DNA of 56,725 nucleotides. Source: Priestia aryabhattai B8W22. Its GTDB lineage: Bacteria > Bacillota > Bacilli > Bacillales > Bacillaceae_H. The notes under the pieces were generated by a model. It saw only the letters and a program-made list of their open reading frames with translations. It was not told where the DNA came from and made no database searches. The stretch spans positions 1 through 56,725 of the forward strand of contig NZ_JYOO01000029.1 in NCBI RefSeq assembly GCF_000956595.1. Reading direction: 5' to 3'. Of the stretch, positions 8,860-17,348 are shown piece after piece; positions within the stretch are counted from its first letter, which is position 1, and every line of letters starts with the position of its first letter. Both the position numbers and the translations under genes were made by a program.

Positions 8860-9417
8860 TTGTTTTTTTATAGCTTTTTTGTATTTATTATCTTACAGCG
8901 TCTATGTGAATTGGCTATTGCCAAAAGAAATGAAGCTTGGATGAAGAAGCAGGGAGCATATGAAGCTGGTCAAAGTCACTACAAATGGATGGTAAGCATG
9001 CACGCCGCTTTTTTTGCTGCTCTTTTTACGGAAGTGTATGTGTTAAACGATGGAATGTATCACCTTTCTTTTTTGTTGTTTAGCTTTTTTGTGCTTGTGC
9101 AACTTGCACGAATATGGGCTATTTCTTCGTTAGGAAAGTATTGGAATACAAAAATTATCGTCTTGCCTAATGCGAAGGTTGTGCTAAGAGGTCCTTATCG
9201 TTTTATGAAGCACCCTAACTATACAGTAGTAGCGGCAGAATTGGTGTTAGTTCCGCTTATGTTTCAGGCATACTGGACGTTAGCTATCTTTTCTGTTTTC
9301 AATTTGTGCATATTAGCCGTCAGAATTCCCTTAGAAGAGCAAGCGTTAACGAATGAAACAAATTACGGCGAAGTCATGCAAAACAGGGGACGTTTCTTTC
9401 CTGTAAAAAAATCTTAA
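8860..9417 (+). CDS. bpsB: Isoprenylcysteine carboxyl methyltransferase-family protein (BpsB/YpbQ)
   Basis: A 185-residue membrane protein of the isoprenylcysteine carboxyl methyltransferase family. Its B. subtilis counterpart O-methylates the alkylpyrones made by BpsA. Several hydrophobic helices are visible, and the family signature GPYRFMKHPNYTVV precedes a C-terminal EEQALTNETNYGEVM-type segment that binds the methyl donor region. I favour the TTG at 8860, because GGAGG at 8847-8851 is correctly spaced. The GTG at 8845 overlaps that site and the bpsA stop. Translation is closely coupled with bpsA. Confidence 0.9.
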   Translation: MFFYSFFVFIILQRLCELAIAKRNEAWMKKQGAYEAGQSHYKWMVSMHAAFFAALFTEVYVLNDGMYHLSFLLFSFFVLVQLARIWAISSLGKYWNTKIIVLPNAKVVLRGPYRFMKHPNYTVVAAELVLVPLMFQAYWTLAIFSVFNLCILAVRIPLEEQALTNETNYGEVMQNRGRFFPVKKS

Positions 9418-9423
9418 AACTAA

Positions 9424-9475
9424 TTGAAAATGATTATCTTTCATGATAAGATAAAACAAATGATAAAGATTATCA
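9424..9475 (+). promoter_or_regulatory. Promoter with two Fur boxes
   Basis: A sigma-A-like promoter (TTGAAA 9424-9429, 17 bp, TAAGAT 9447-9452) overlaps TGAAAATGATTATCT (9425-9439), 13 of 15 with the Fur consensus TGATAATNATTATCA counting N as a match. A second site TGATAAAGATTATCA (9461-9475) differs at one position. Two sites around the start of transcription predict tight iron-dependent repression of the small gene at 9507. Confidence 0.85.
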
Positions 9476-9506
9476 ATTTCATCAAGTAGAAACGGTGGTG
9501 GACGTA

Positions 9507-9599
9507 ATGGTTAGTCTTTTTGTGATCGGAGCACTTGCTACATATGTTGGCGTCACAACGTATGTAATGAAAAATATTGAAAAAGCCCAAAAGGCGTAA
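9507..9599 (+). CDS. Small membrane peptide of 30 residues, predicted Fur-regulated
   Basis: A 30-codon frame reads MVSLFVIGALATYVGVTTYV followed by MKNIEKAQKA: one hydrophobic helix and a short basic tail. A GGTGGTGG ribosome site precedes the ATG, two Fur boxes precede the transcript, and a strong terminator follows, so this is a complete gene unit. I do not recognise the family. Small Fur-controlled proteins such as FbpA, FbpB and FbpC of B. subtilis act in the iron-sparing response, and a comparable role is only an inference. It lies between bpsB and dynA, both unrelated to iron. Confidence 0.72.
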   Translation: MVSLFVIGALATYVGVTTYVMKNIEKAQKA

Positions 9600-9630
9600 C
9601 ATACATGCGATGAATAAAAAGTACGATGCA

Positions 9631-9660
9631 AAGCTGTCAAATTATTGACAGCTTTTTTTA
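9631..9660 (+). terminator. Intrinsic terminator after the small Fur-regulated gene
   Basis: A 10-bp perfect stem (AAGCTGTCAA / TTGACAGCTT) with a four-base loop is followed by a T run. It closes the transcript starting at the Fur-controlled promoter. Confidence 0.9.
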
Positions 9661-9801
9661 TTGTTTTTGTAACTAAAAATTCAGTTTCTTATGGGAAAAC
9701 GCATGGGAATCAAGTAAAATAGAGAAAGAATAAGCAGAAATAAAGATGGATAGAGAACATTTAAATACAGTCTTGAATGAGGCAAAAGGGGTAGAGTAAT
9801 A

Positions 9802-12800
9802 ATGGGTAAAGTGAGTGTGAAACATCAAGAAAATCTCCGTTTGGAAGCATCTCTTTTTCATTTACATAAGCAATTTCAAGCAGCTGGAGATGAACAGCAG
9901 GCAGCAAAAGCAATACAGCTGTTAAAAAAGTGGGTGAACGGCGAATTTGTTGTAGCATTTTGCGGACATTTTTCGGCTGGAAAATCGAGCATGATTAACG
10001 AATTAATGGGGCAAGCCATTTTGCCTGCAAGTCCTATTCCAACAAGCGCAAACTTAGTATCAGTAAAAGCTGGGGATGAGCATGCAACCGTTTATTACCG
10101 CAAGCAGCCGCCGGTGCGTTATGAAGCGCCTTATGAGTATGAGCAAATTAAGCAGTTTGCTGTCGATGGAGATGAAGTAGAGTCCATTCATTTATCGATA
10201 GATACAGATGCTATTCCTAAAAATGTTGTGGTGATGGACACACCGGGAATTGATTCAACAGATGATGCGCATCGTGTATCAACCGAGTCAGCTCTTCACT
10301 TAGCGGACGTTATTTTCTACGTGATGGATTATAATCATGTGCAGGCAGAATTAAATCTTCAATTTGCAAAACAGCTGCAAGAAGCTAATAAAACGCTTTA
10401 TTTAATTGTAAATCAAATTGATAAACATCAAGAAGATCAGCTAACATTTCAAGCATTTAAAGAATCTGTAGAAACGTCATTTTTAAAGTGGAATGTGAGA
10501 CCAGAAGGAATCTTCTATACGTCGTTAAAAGAGCCAGCCAACCGTCATAATGACCTTTCGTATGTAAAATCTCTATTACTTGCTATGATGACGGAAAAAG
10601 AAAACCGCCATCAGCATATTCAACATGCGATGCAAATGTTAATTGACGATCACCTTACCTTTATTGAAGACCAAGAAGAAGAAAAGTTAACGATTCATGA
10701 CGAGCTGCGCCATAAGCTGACGCTTGAGAACCATGAAATGAATCAGCAGCAAAAAGAGCAGCTTCTCGAAAAAGAAGCTGAAATGAGGCGTGCTGAAAAG
10801 CAGCTAGCAGAAACGTACCAACAAGAAACAGGTAGAATACTAAGCAACGCCAATTTAACACCATATGAAATGAGAGAAAAAGCTAGGCTGTTTTTAGAAA
10901 CGACAAAGCCTGATTTTAAAGTAGGTCTTTTATTTGCTAAGAAAAAGACCGAGGAAGTAAAAAAAGAGCGGCTGACGTTATTTTTTGATGATATGAAAGA
11001 ACGAACAGCTTCTCAGCTGCAGTGGCACTTGCAGCAATATGTACAAGAGCTGGTGAAAAATCAAAATCTTACCGACCCGGATCTTATACGCCAGGTTCAG
11101 CAGTTTGAAATCCCGTTAGAACCGCATGATTTAATTGAAACGGTAAAGGCAGGGGCTACGATTAATGGTGATTATGTTTTAACGTACGCAAAAGATGTGG
11201 CCGATCACATTAAGAAAAAAGCCACGCGATTATTATACGAGCTCTATGCGCAAATCGAACAGAGCAAAATCGAGCAAGATGAAGTAAAGCGTGAGAACAT
11301 TTCTCAACATTTGCAGGAATGTGAGGCATTCGAAGAAGCGTATACATCCTTTCAGGAAATGAAAGCAAAATTGGCACGTACAAAAGCGTTGCTTCAATCT
11401 TTACAGCAAACTGATGACGACCTAACGGCAGAAGATACAAACGAGTTGTCATATATGTTACAAGAAGAATATGAAACGGGCATCATGAAAGCTGAAGAAA
11501 AGCAGGAAGCTGCGAATGAGCAGCAGTTAGTTTCACAGCCTGAGGAAGCTGTGCATGAAACAGGCACAGAAAAGATTCTTCAAGATATATCAGCTGTTCT
11601 CGAACAGCTCCGTTCATTTGGAAAGTTAGACCGCTTTATTAACAGGCTTCAAGAAAAACGTAAAAAGCTATCCAATCAAACGTTTACCGTAGCTTTATTC
11701 GGAGCATTCAGTGCCGGCAAGTCATCTTTCGCTAATGCGTTGATTGGAGAAAGATTACTTCCTGTATCTCCGAACCCAACAACAGCAACCATCAATAAAA
11801 TTATGCCTCCAACAGAAAAACGGCCGCATAAAACAGCTGTTGTGCAAATGAAAACAAACGAGCAGATGATCCAAGATTTAAATGGTGCACTTAAGCTGTT
11901 TCATCATGAAGTAGAATCAATTGACGAAGCGCTAACGATTATTCCAACCCTGCAGGCAACAGAAGAGCTGCAGCTGCATTTGTCTTTTTTACAGGCAGTA
12001 GAAAAAGGCTACGGCGAAGTCAAGCAGCATATCGGTTCAGAAGTAGTAGTGGATACAGAAGGATTTCATGATTATGTAGCCAAGGAAGAAAAAGCGTGTT
12101 TTGTTCAATTTATTAACCTGTATTATGACTGTGAATTTACTCGTTTAGGCATTACGCTTGTTGATACACCTGGAGCTGATTCAATCAATGCGAGACATAC
12201 GGGAGTAGCGTTTGAGTATATCAAAAATGCAGATGCCATTTTATTTGTAACGTATTATAATCATGCGTTTTCAAAAGCTGACCGAGAATTTCTTATTCAG
12301 CTTGGCCGTGTAAAAGATGTATTTGCGCTTGATAAAATGTTTTTCTTAGTAAACGCAGCGGACCTAGCCAGCTCGGATACGGAGCTGCAGTTAGTTCAGA
12401 CGTACGTAAAAGAGCAGCTTGAACAGTATGGTATACGCTTTCCGCGCTTATATCCAGTATCAAGCCTGAAGGCTTTGCAAAACCACGAGGATAAAATGTT
12501 TTTGCCATTTAAAAATGCGTTTTACCGCTTCATAAATTATGAATTACCAGAGCTTGCTATCCAAAGTGTCTATGCAGATTTCGAACAAATTTTAGCAGTT
12601 GCTAATGAAATGAAACAGGTACAAACAAAATCAGAAGTGGATAAAAAGCGATACATTCAATCTCTTCACATAAAAAATGAGCAGGTAGCAGCAAAACTGC
12701 ATGAAATTCATTTTGAATATGAACAGCAGCAGTTTGACCGAGAATTAGAAGAGCTCCTATTTTATGTAAAAAAACGTCTGTTTGTGAGGTACGATGACTT

Positions 12801-13419
12801 CTTTAAAGAAGCATTCAGTCCGGCAAACTTAAGGGACGATCGAGGTGAAAAGCAAAAGCAGCTGCGCCTGTGTTTGCAGGAGTTGTTAACGTCTATTTCC
12901 TTCGACGCAACTCAAGAAGTGCGTGCGACCACTTTGCGAATCGAAAAATACATCGTAAAATTAATCGAAGACTGGCATCGAATGATCATTACAAAGCTAC
13001 AGCGCTATGAAGCGACGTTTACTCCAACGTTGAACGCGTTAGAGCCTCCAAATGGCAGTGAAGTTGTGACAAGTCATCAATTTGATGAGAATGAATCTTA
13101 TCAAAAAGAGCTTTCACTGTATAAAAACAATAAAAGCTTTTTTGAAAAAAATGAGAAAACAAAGCTTCACGCTGCTTTATTAGAACGTATTAAGCCGGAT
13201 GTTAATCACTACATTGCGAAGGAAGAAGCCGCTCTTCATTCACACTATACCCATTTAGTGAATCAGTACGTTTTAGCGCATAAACAGTCTGTATCTGAAG
13301 AATGGTATGATTATTACAAACAGCTGCAAGCGGCCGTGTCTGAAGAATTTCCAATTCAAGAATTGGTAAGTACAATGACAGTGCTAGAACACGTATTGGA
13401 GGAAAGAAAGGGTCATTAA
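9802..13419 (+). CDS. dynA: Bacterial dynamin-like GTPase with two fused dynamin units (DynA)
   Basis: A 1205-residue double dynamin, matching B. subtilis DynA/YpbR (about 1190 residues), which tethers and fuses membranes, and supports membrane repair and resistance to phage or pore-forming agents. Two GTPase domains are complete: P-loops GHFSAGKSS (residues 55-63) and GAFSAGKSS (634-642), and G3 motifs DTPG at 146-149 and 788-791. Each has its G4 motif (NQID, NAAD). Each is followed by long coiled-coil-rich helical stalk regions (about 270-600 and 930-1190). The ATG follows a GGGGTAG site. The next gene begins five bases later. Confidence 0.95.
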   Translation: MGKVSVKHQENLRLEASLFHLHKQFQAAGDEQQAAKAIQLLKKWVNGEFVVAFCGHFSAGKSSMINELMGQAILPASPIPTSANLVSVKAGDEHATVYYRKQPPVRYEAPYEYEQIKQFAVDGDEVESIHLSIDTDAIPKNVVVMDTPGIDSTDDAHRVSTESALHLADVIFYVMDYNHVQAELNLQFAKQLQEANKTLYLIVNQIDKHQEDQLTFQAFKESVETSFLKWNVRPEGIFYTSLKEPANRHNDLSYVKSLLLAMMTEKENRHQHIQHAMQMLIDDHLTFIEDQEEEKLTIHDELRHKLTLENHEMNQQQKEQLLEKEAEMRRAEKQLAETYQQETGRILSNANLTPYEMREKARLFLETTKPDFKVGLLFAKKKTEEVKKERLTLFFDDMKERTASQLQWHLQQYVQELVKNQNLTDPDLIRQVQQFEIPLEPHDLIETVKAGATINGDYVLTYAKDVADHIKKKATRLLYELYAQIEQSKIEQDEVKRENISQHLQECEAFEEAYTSFQEMKAKLARTKALLQSLQQTDDDLTAEDTNELSYMLQEEYETGIMKAEEKQEAANEQQLVSQPEEAVHETGTEKILQDISAVLEQLRSFGKLDRFINRLQEKRKKLSNQTFTVALFGAFSAGKSSFANALIGERLLPVSPNPTTATINKIMPPTEKRPHKTAVVQMKTNEQMIQDLNGALKLFHHEVESIDEALTIIPTLQATEELQLHLSFLQAVEKGYGEVKQHIGSEVVVDTEGFHDYVAKEEKACFVQFINLYYDCEFTRLGITLVDTPGADSINARHTGVAFEYIKNADAILFVTYYNHAFSKADREFLIQLGRVKDVFALDKMFFLVNAADLASSDTELQLVQTYVKEQLEQYGIRFPRLYPVSSLKALQNHEDKMFLPFKNAFYRFINYELPELAIQSVYADFEQILAVANEMKQVQTKSEVDKKRYIQSLHIKNEQVAAKLHEIHFEYEQQQFDRELEELLFYVKKRLFVRYDDFFKEAFSPANLRDDRGEKQKQLRLCLQELLTSISFDATQEVRATTLRIEKYIVKLIEDWHRMIITKLQRYEATFTPTLNALEPPNGSEVVTSHQFDENESYQKELSLYKNNKSFFEKNEKTKLHAALLERIKPDVNHYIAKEEAALHSHYTHLVNQYVLAHKQSVSEEWYDYYKQLQAAVSEEFPIQELVSTMTVLEHVLEERKGH

Positions 13420-13424
13420 TTTTT

Positions 13425-14198
13425 ATGTCTATACACATAAATAAACGTTTACAGGAAATTGAAAAAGAATATAACATAGAAATTTTGTTTGCATGTGAAT
13501 CAGGCAGCCGTGCTTATGGACTCGACACGTTAGCAAGTGATTTTGACGTCCGCTTTATATACAAATATAAAGCATCACGCTATCTTCATCTCAATAGACC
13601 TCAAGAGGTCATTAATGTAGCAGAAGGCAATTATGATATGCAAGGGTGGGATTTGTACAAAACCATTTATTTGTTTACAAAATCAAACCCTTCGCTTTAT
13701 GAGTGGCTATGGTCGCCTTTTGTTTATTATCAGAAGCCATCGTTTGCTGAGCCACTTCGGCAAATGATGGCTCAATCATATTCCTTAAAAGCATTGGGAT
13801 ATCATTATTTTAAAATTTTAACGATAAATAGTAAAAGAAATCTGACATCTTCTGTTACAATAGAGGATATAAAAGTGATGCTTCAACTGATTCGTGCATT
13901 TTTATCACTGAAAGTAGTAGTAAAACAGCGCAGTTTACCTGTCATTTTATTTGCCGATTTATGTAAGCAGGCAAACCTTGACGATAGAGAGCAATCCATT
14001 ATTGAGCAGTTTGTACAATGCAAGATAAGCGGAAAAGTTGCTTTTAATGAAAAGATGAAAAACTTTTTGGATAGCATTAAGAAAGAAGCTGCAGCGATAG
14101 AAAAAAGCTTAAAAGAATTACCGGAAAAACAAATCAGTTATGAGGACATTAACTTATTTTTACTAACTCAGCATCATATAATGGAGGAAAGAACATGA
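13425..14198 (+). CDS. RlaP/YcgL-like nucleotidyltransferase
   Basis: A 257-residue protein with a DNA-polymerase-beta-type nucleotidyltransferase domain. The signature is G27-S28 in ESGSRAYG followed by the metal motif D39-F-D41. The following DMQGWDLYKTIYLFTKSNPSLYEWLWSP segment is typical of the COG3541/RlaP family, which is linked to RNA repair pathways in some bacteria; no RNA ligase is nearby. The role in Bacillus is unknown. It follows dynA after five bases and overlaps ypbS by four, so the three are probably co-transcribed. No strong ribosome site is visible next to its ATG, so it may be translated by coupling to dynA. Confidence 0.82.
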   Translation: MSIHINKRLQEIEKEYNIEILFACESGSRAYGLDTLASDFDVRFIYKYKASRYLHLNRPQEVINVAEGNYDMQGWDLYKTIYLFTKSNPSLYEWLWSPFVYYQKPSFAEPLRQMMAQSYSLKALGYHYFKILTINSKRNLTSSVTIEDIKVMLQLIRAFLSLKVVVKQRSLPVILFADLCKQANLDDREQSIIEQFVQCKISGKVAFNEKMKNFLDSIKKEAAAIEKSLKELPEKQISYEDINLFLLTQHHIMEERT

Positions 14199-14452
14199 GT
14201 GTACATAAAGAAATTTCAGCCCATTCTAAAAAACAACACGAATTAGTACGTGCTTTTGCCAGCTTGGAAGCTCGACGCGAGCAAGCTATTGAAGCAGCTG
14301 TGCTTTTGTGTAAAGAAGGAAAGCCATTTTCTGTAGACGGTATTAATGCTGTAACAGCAGAAATTAATGAGCTGTCTCAAAAATACACCATCATTCCAGG
14401 TCGTAAAGTAGTGACAGAAGAAATGGTTAAAGAGTACGTAGCAAGAATATAA
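14195..14452 (+). CDS. ypbS: YpbS family protein (DUF2533)
   Basis: An 85-residue, mostly helical, soluble protein resembling B. subtilis YpbS (DUF2533), whose function is unknown. The sequence is charged with few hydrophobic stretches, for example SLEARREQAIEAAVLLCKEG, then IPGRKVVTEEMVKEYVARI at the C-terminus. GGAGG lies just before the ATG, which overlaps the preceding stop as ATGA. B. subtilis also has ypbS next to the dynamin gene, supporting the assignment. Confidence 0.8.
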   Translation: MSVHKEISAHSKKQHELVRAFASLEARREQAIEAAVLLCKEGKPFSVDGINAVTAEINELSQKYTIIPGRKVVTEEMVKEYVARI

Positions 14453-14490
14453 ACGTGCTAAGCTCTGGTGTTTTTACCTTAATTTGAACA

Positions 14491-14519
14491 GGATATGACG
14501 AGCCGCTTGATCCATACTA
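14491..14519 (+). promoter_or_regulatory. Sigma-G-like forespore promoter of the SASP gene
   Basis: GGATA (14491-14495) and CATACTA (14513-14519), 17 bp apart, match the sigma-G pattern of GNATR and CATNNTA. The position about 40 bp before the coding sequence of a spore protein supports forespore expression. Confidence 0.65.
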
Positions 14520-14557
14520 ATAGTGTACCAACGAGGTACAAATAGGAGGAGATAGCG

Positions 14558-14872
14558 ATGGGTCGTCAAAAATTAGGTAATAAAAATGCGCAAGCGAATA
14601 ACAATGCAAAGCATAATTATAACCAAGAGTTCTCTTCTGAGTTTAAAGCAAATCAGGCTCAAAAAGCAAAGCGTGCAAAAAGTGCAAATGACACTTATGC
14701 TGGGGAGTTTGCTTCTGAGTTCAACGTGCAACAAAACCAAAACAATTCTGTTAACAAGAAGTTAGAAGCTAATAAAAGTGCAAATAATCAATATGGACAA
14801 GAATTCGGCTCTTATGCTGAAGTTGAATCTGCCAAAATGAATAATGCTGCACAAAAAAAGCGTAAAAAATAA
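14558..14872 (+). CDS. Gamma-type small acid-soluble spore protein
   Basis: A 104-residue Asn/Gln/Lys/Ala-rich protein without hydrophobic segments fits gamma-type SASP (SspE family), which stores amino acids in the spore and is degraded at germination. Three copies of the germination protease (GPR) target lie at residues 24-29 (EFSSEF), 50-55 (EFASEF) and 82-85 (EFGS, degenerate afterwards). They are spaced by repeat-like linkers containing NNxYxxEF or NDTYAGEF. Two full sites plus one partial one suggest internal duplication. AGGAGG precedes the ATG, a sigma-G-like promoter lies upstream and a strong terminator downstream. Confidence 0.87.
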   Translation: MGRQKLGNKNAQANNNAKHNYNQEFSSEFKANQAQKAKRAKSANDTYAGEFASEFNVQQNQNNSVNKKLEANKSANNQYGQEFGSYAEVESAKMNNAAQKKRKK

Positions 14873-14887
14873 CAGAACTGTTTCCAA

Positions 14888-14937
14888 AAGCGCTGGGATT
14901 AGTCTGCTCTATCAGCAGATTAGCCCGGCGTTTTTTG
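14888..14937 (+). terminator. Intrinsic terminator of the SASP gene
   Basis: A long, slightly imperfect stem (CGCTGGGATTAGTCTGCT with AGCAGATTAGCCCGGCG) is followed by six T residues. Confidence 0.88.
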
Positions 14938-15002
14938 TTGGGCAATATTTGCTGGGGTACGAGGTGTCAATCCATCGCAAACTATAGATGAGGTGAAGCA
15001 AT

Positions 15003-15464
15003 ATGAATAAAGGAATTGTCATTGCTCTTTCATCAATCGGTTTAGCCCAAGCCTTAAAAATCCCAATTAAAAAGTATCAAACAGGAAAATGGGATATGCG
15101 GATGATTGCTGCTTCGGGTGGAATGCCAAGCTCTCATTCAGCCGGCGTATCTTCTTTAGCTACCTATGTAGCGTTAAAAAGAGGTGTTTCTACGATTGAC
15201 TTTGCGTTAGCATCTGTTTTTGGAATTATTGTAATGTACGATGCACAAGGAATTCGAAGGCAGACTGGCGAAATTACTATTAAAGTGAATACGTTAGATG
15301 AAGAAATTGAAAAGCTTGCGGGTCTTCCGGACGGAGGCTTTCACGATTTGACGGAACAGCGCTTGAAAGAAATGCTTGGGCATCAGCCCGAAGAAGTGAT
15401 TGGCGGAGCCATTCTAGGAGTAGCACTTGGAGCAATCGGCTATTTTTTAGAAGGGAAATCATAG
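15003..15464 (+). CDS. yuiD: Divergent PAP2-family membrane protein (DUF212, YuiD-like)
   Basis: A 153-residue protein with three or four hydrophobic segments. It carries the GGMPSSHSAGVSSLATY motif of the acid-phosphatase/PAP2-related DUF212 family and the later YDAQGIRRQTGE segment. The His of SSHS corresponds to the phosphatase signature, but the family's substrate is not established; a lipid phosphate is a reasonable guess. The length equals B. subtilis YuiD. GAGGTG precedes the ATG. It is followed after about 60 bp by a small gene on the same strand. Confidence 0.88.
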   Translation: MNKGIVIALSSIGLAQALKIPIKKYQTGKWDMRMIAASGGMPSSHSAGVSSLATYVALKRGVSTIDFALASVFGIIVMYDAQGIRRQTGEITIKVNTLDEEIEKLAGLPDGGFHDLTEQRLKEMLGHQPEEVIGGAILGVALGAIGYFLEGKS

Positions 15465-15525
15465 TCAAATAGCCAAAAGTAAGCTAAGATAAAGAAGAAC
15501 CTTTGCAAAAGGATGGGACGAAAAA

Positions 15526-15801
15526 GTGACAAAAACAGCTCAAACCGTTGAAGAGTATCTTCTTTATCTTGAAGAAAAAGGCTTTTATTTAGCAGAAGAT
15601 GCACGTGGATTTATTTCATTTGGTCAGCAGTATACGCGTGCAGCTGACGAGATGGTCATATTTACAATTGAATGGACACTAAAAGTACAAAAAGAATTTG
15701 ACGGCAGTTTTTTTGTATCGCTCCTCGAGAATTTGACATCAAATCGTATTAGTAATCAAAAACAAGCCATTCAATATTTAAAGTCATCAGGTATGATTTA
15801 A
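15526..15801 (+). CDS. Small conserved protein, possibly DUF6123 family
   Basis: A 91-residue soluble protein beginning MTKTAQTVEEYLLYLEEKG, mixed helical with the segment DEMVIFTIEWTLKVQKEFDG in the middle. I think it belongs to DUF6123, small Bacillaceae proteins of unknown role, but this comes from memory of the family's look. The start is a GTG behind AAGGATGGGA. It converges on the RNase HI-like gene only six bases away, with no obvious terminator between. Confidence 0.65.
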   Translation: MTKTAQTVEEYLLYLEEKGFYLAEDARGFISFGQQYTRAADEMVIFTIEWTLKVQKEFDGSFFVSLLENLTSNRISNQKQAIQYLKSSGMI

Positions 15802-15807
15802 GCAGGA

Positions 15808-16206
15808 TTACATTCCTGCTTCTTTTTGATTAATGGCTTGTCTGGCCAGCTGATCAGCACCTGCATTTTGAGAACTAGGAATCCACTTTATAAAAAATAA
15901 ATCAAATTGACTGGACAATTTGAGGGCTTCTTCCAGTAAAGGAGCAAACGCTTTATTTTTAACGTATTCTTGGTTCATCGCGCGGTCTACTAGCTGAGAG
16001 TCCGTTCGAAAAGATACGCTCGTATACTTTTTTTCTAAACAAATTTTTAATGCATGAAGAAGTGCATGGTACTCTGCTTCATGATTCGTCATTGTCCCAA
16101 GAGCAATAGCGTAACGATGATGTTCACCATTTCCTTTAATTAAAATACCAGCTCCAGAAGGACCAGGGTTGCCAGCAGTGGCTCCATCTATATAAACTTC
16201 AATCAT
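15808..16206 (-). CDS. ypdQ: RNase HI-like protein (YpdQ type)
   Basis: A 132-residue RNase H-fold protein. Candidate catalytic acids are all visible: D in EVYIDGATAG, E in NHEAEYHALLHAL, D in FRTDSQLV and D in NAGADQLARQA, so the active site looks complete. It would cut RNA in RNA-DNA hybrids, although the B. subtilis homologue is not a major RNase H. It lacks the basic protrusion of E. coli RNase HI. Two adjacent ATGs are possible; I prefer the second (16206) because AAGGAGG is then seven bases away, and the first would add one Met. Confidence 0.85.
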   Translation of the reverse strand: MIEVYIDGATAGNPGPSGAGILIKGNGEHHRYAIALGTMTNHEAEYHALLHALKICLEKKYTSVSFRTDSQLVDRAMNQEYVKNKAFAPLLEEALKLSSQFDLFFIKWIPSSQNAGADQLARQAINQKEAGM

Positions 16207-16426
16207 CATACAGCCTCCTTGTTAAAACAATATAAGCTTAAACCATGTTTTTTCATCAATAGTATTGTATCATAAGTACTTCAGCTATTTTATATTAGCA
16301 CGTATAAACGCTAAAATCCGCTTATTAGGTAAGAAAACTGTCATGAAAAGACATAATAGAAGATAAAATACAAAAAAGCAGAAAAAAGTGTTGAATTCAA
16401 AATTGCTGATGAAAGGAATGCTCGTT

Positions 16427-17080
16427 ATGAATTTCCAAATTGAATGGCATTATAAATCCTCGAAACATAAACAGTTAGTTTTCACGTCCGATTTCACAGA
16501 TGCGAATGAGGCGCTAATGATTGTGGGTGATTTAGAAAAAACAGGTCGAACGAAGGAAATTTTTCTACTTGATGAGCAGCAGCAAAAATGGACTGTAAAA
16601 GAAGCGAAAAAGCTCTTACAGGAAGTACAGACAGAGCCTCACGATATTGTGGCATATTTTGACGGAGGTTATGAGCACGATACGCTTTTAGCGGGGCTTG
16701 GGGTTGTGATTTATTTTAAACAGAACAACCAGTCTTACCGAATACGACGCAACTCAAGACTGCAAGAGATTGAATCAAATAATGAGGCGGAGTATGCTGC
16801 TTTTTATTATTTAATACAAGAGCTTGAGGAACTTGGTGTTCATCATATACCGGTAACGTTTAGAGGTGACTCTCAGGTTGTATTAAATCAGCTGGCTGGG
16901 GAGTGGCCCTGTTTCGAAGAAGAGTTTAATCGGTACTTAGATCGAATAGAAGATAAAATGCAGGAACTTGGTATCCGACCGGTATATGAGCCTATTTCAA
17001 GAAAGGAAAATGAAGAGGCTGACCAGCTTGCTACTCAAGCTCTTCAAGGGATACCAATTGCTAGCAGGAAGCAAGTGTAA
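16427..17080 (+). CDS. ypeP: RNase H-like protein with an extra N-terminal domain (YpeP type)
   Basis: A 217-residue protein: residues 1-75 form a small N-terminal domain (IEWHYKSSKHKQLVFTSDF and on), and residues about 80-210 form an RNase H domain with D in YFDGGYEHDT, E in NNEAEYAAFYYLI, D in FRGDSQVV and D in NEEADQLATQAL. It is a second RNase H-like gene, divergent from ypdQ and separated by about 220 bp. I start at the ATG at 16427 with AGGAA upstream; an in-frame start at 16388 lacks a ribosome site. It heads a short run with ypeQ- and ypzA-like genes. Confidence 0.82.
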   Translation: MNFQIEWHYKSSKHKQLVFTSDFTDANEALMIVGDLEKTGRTKEIFLLDEQQQKWTVKEAKKLLQEVQTEPHDIVAYFDGGYEHDTLLAGLGVVIYFKQNNQSYRIRRNSRLQEIESNNEAEYAAFYYLIQELEELGVHHIPVTFRGDSQVVLNQLAGEWPCFEEEFNRYLDRIEDKMQELGIRPVYEPISRKENEEADQLATQALQGIPIASRKQV

Positions 17081-17109
17081 CACACAGAACGAAATGGAGA
17101 TGAACGAGA

Positions 17110-17292
17110 GTGGAACGTAAACAATTATTAGAAGAAGTAACGGAGTTATTGGATTACTACTGTAGTGATTGTTTTGTGAAAAAAACGTTTAATAAAGAAA
17201 AGGGCAAAACATATGCTCAGACGTTTTGTATCAAAGAGTGTACCGTAGGAGAAAAAATTAAGCAGTATGGAGATTTGCTGACTAAAAAGTAA
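17110..17292 (+). CDS. ypeQ: Small zinc-finger protein (YpeQ-like)
   Basis: A 60-residue protein with four cysteines arranged as C18-x2-C21 and C40-x3-C44, fitting the small zinc-finger family that includes B. subtilis YpeQ. The flanking residues are charged, with an ELLDYYCSDCFVKK segment. Function is unknown; nucleic-acid binding is possible given its place behind an RNase H-like gene. The GTG start is preceded by GGAGATG. It lies 29 bp after ypeP. Confidence 0.78.
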   Translation: MERKQLLEEVTELLDYYCSDCFVKKTFNKEKGKTYAQTFCIKECTVGEKIKQYGDLLTKK

Positions 17293-17348
17293 GCGTGTAT
17301 AATTTGCCGGCAGCAGCTTCATTCTATCCATATGGAGGTGTTCTTTCA

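Noticed and set aside
9673-9958. Two minus-strand frames of 62 and 65 codons overlapping the start of dynA
   Set aside because: They are antisense to dynA, lack ribosome sites and show the composition of the reverse of a coding sequence.
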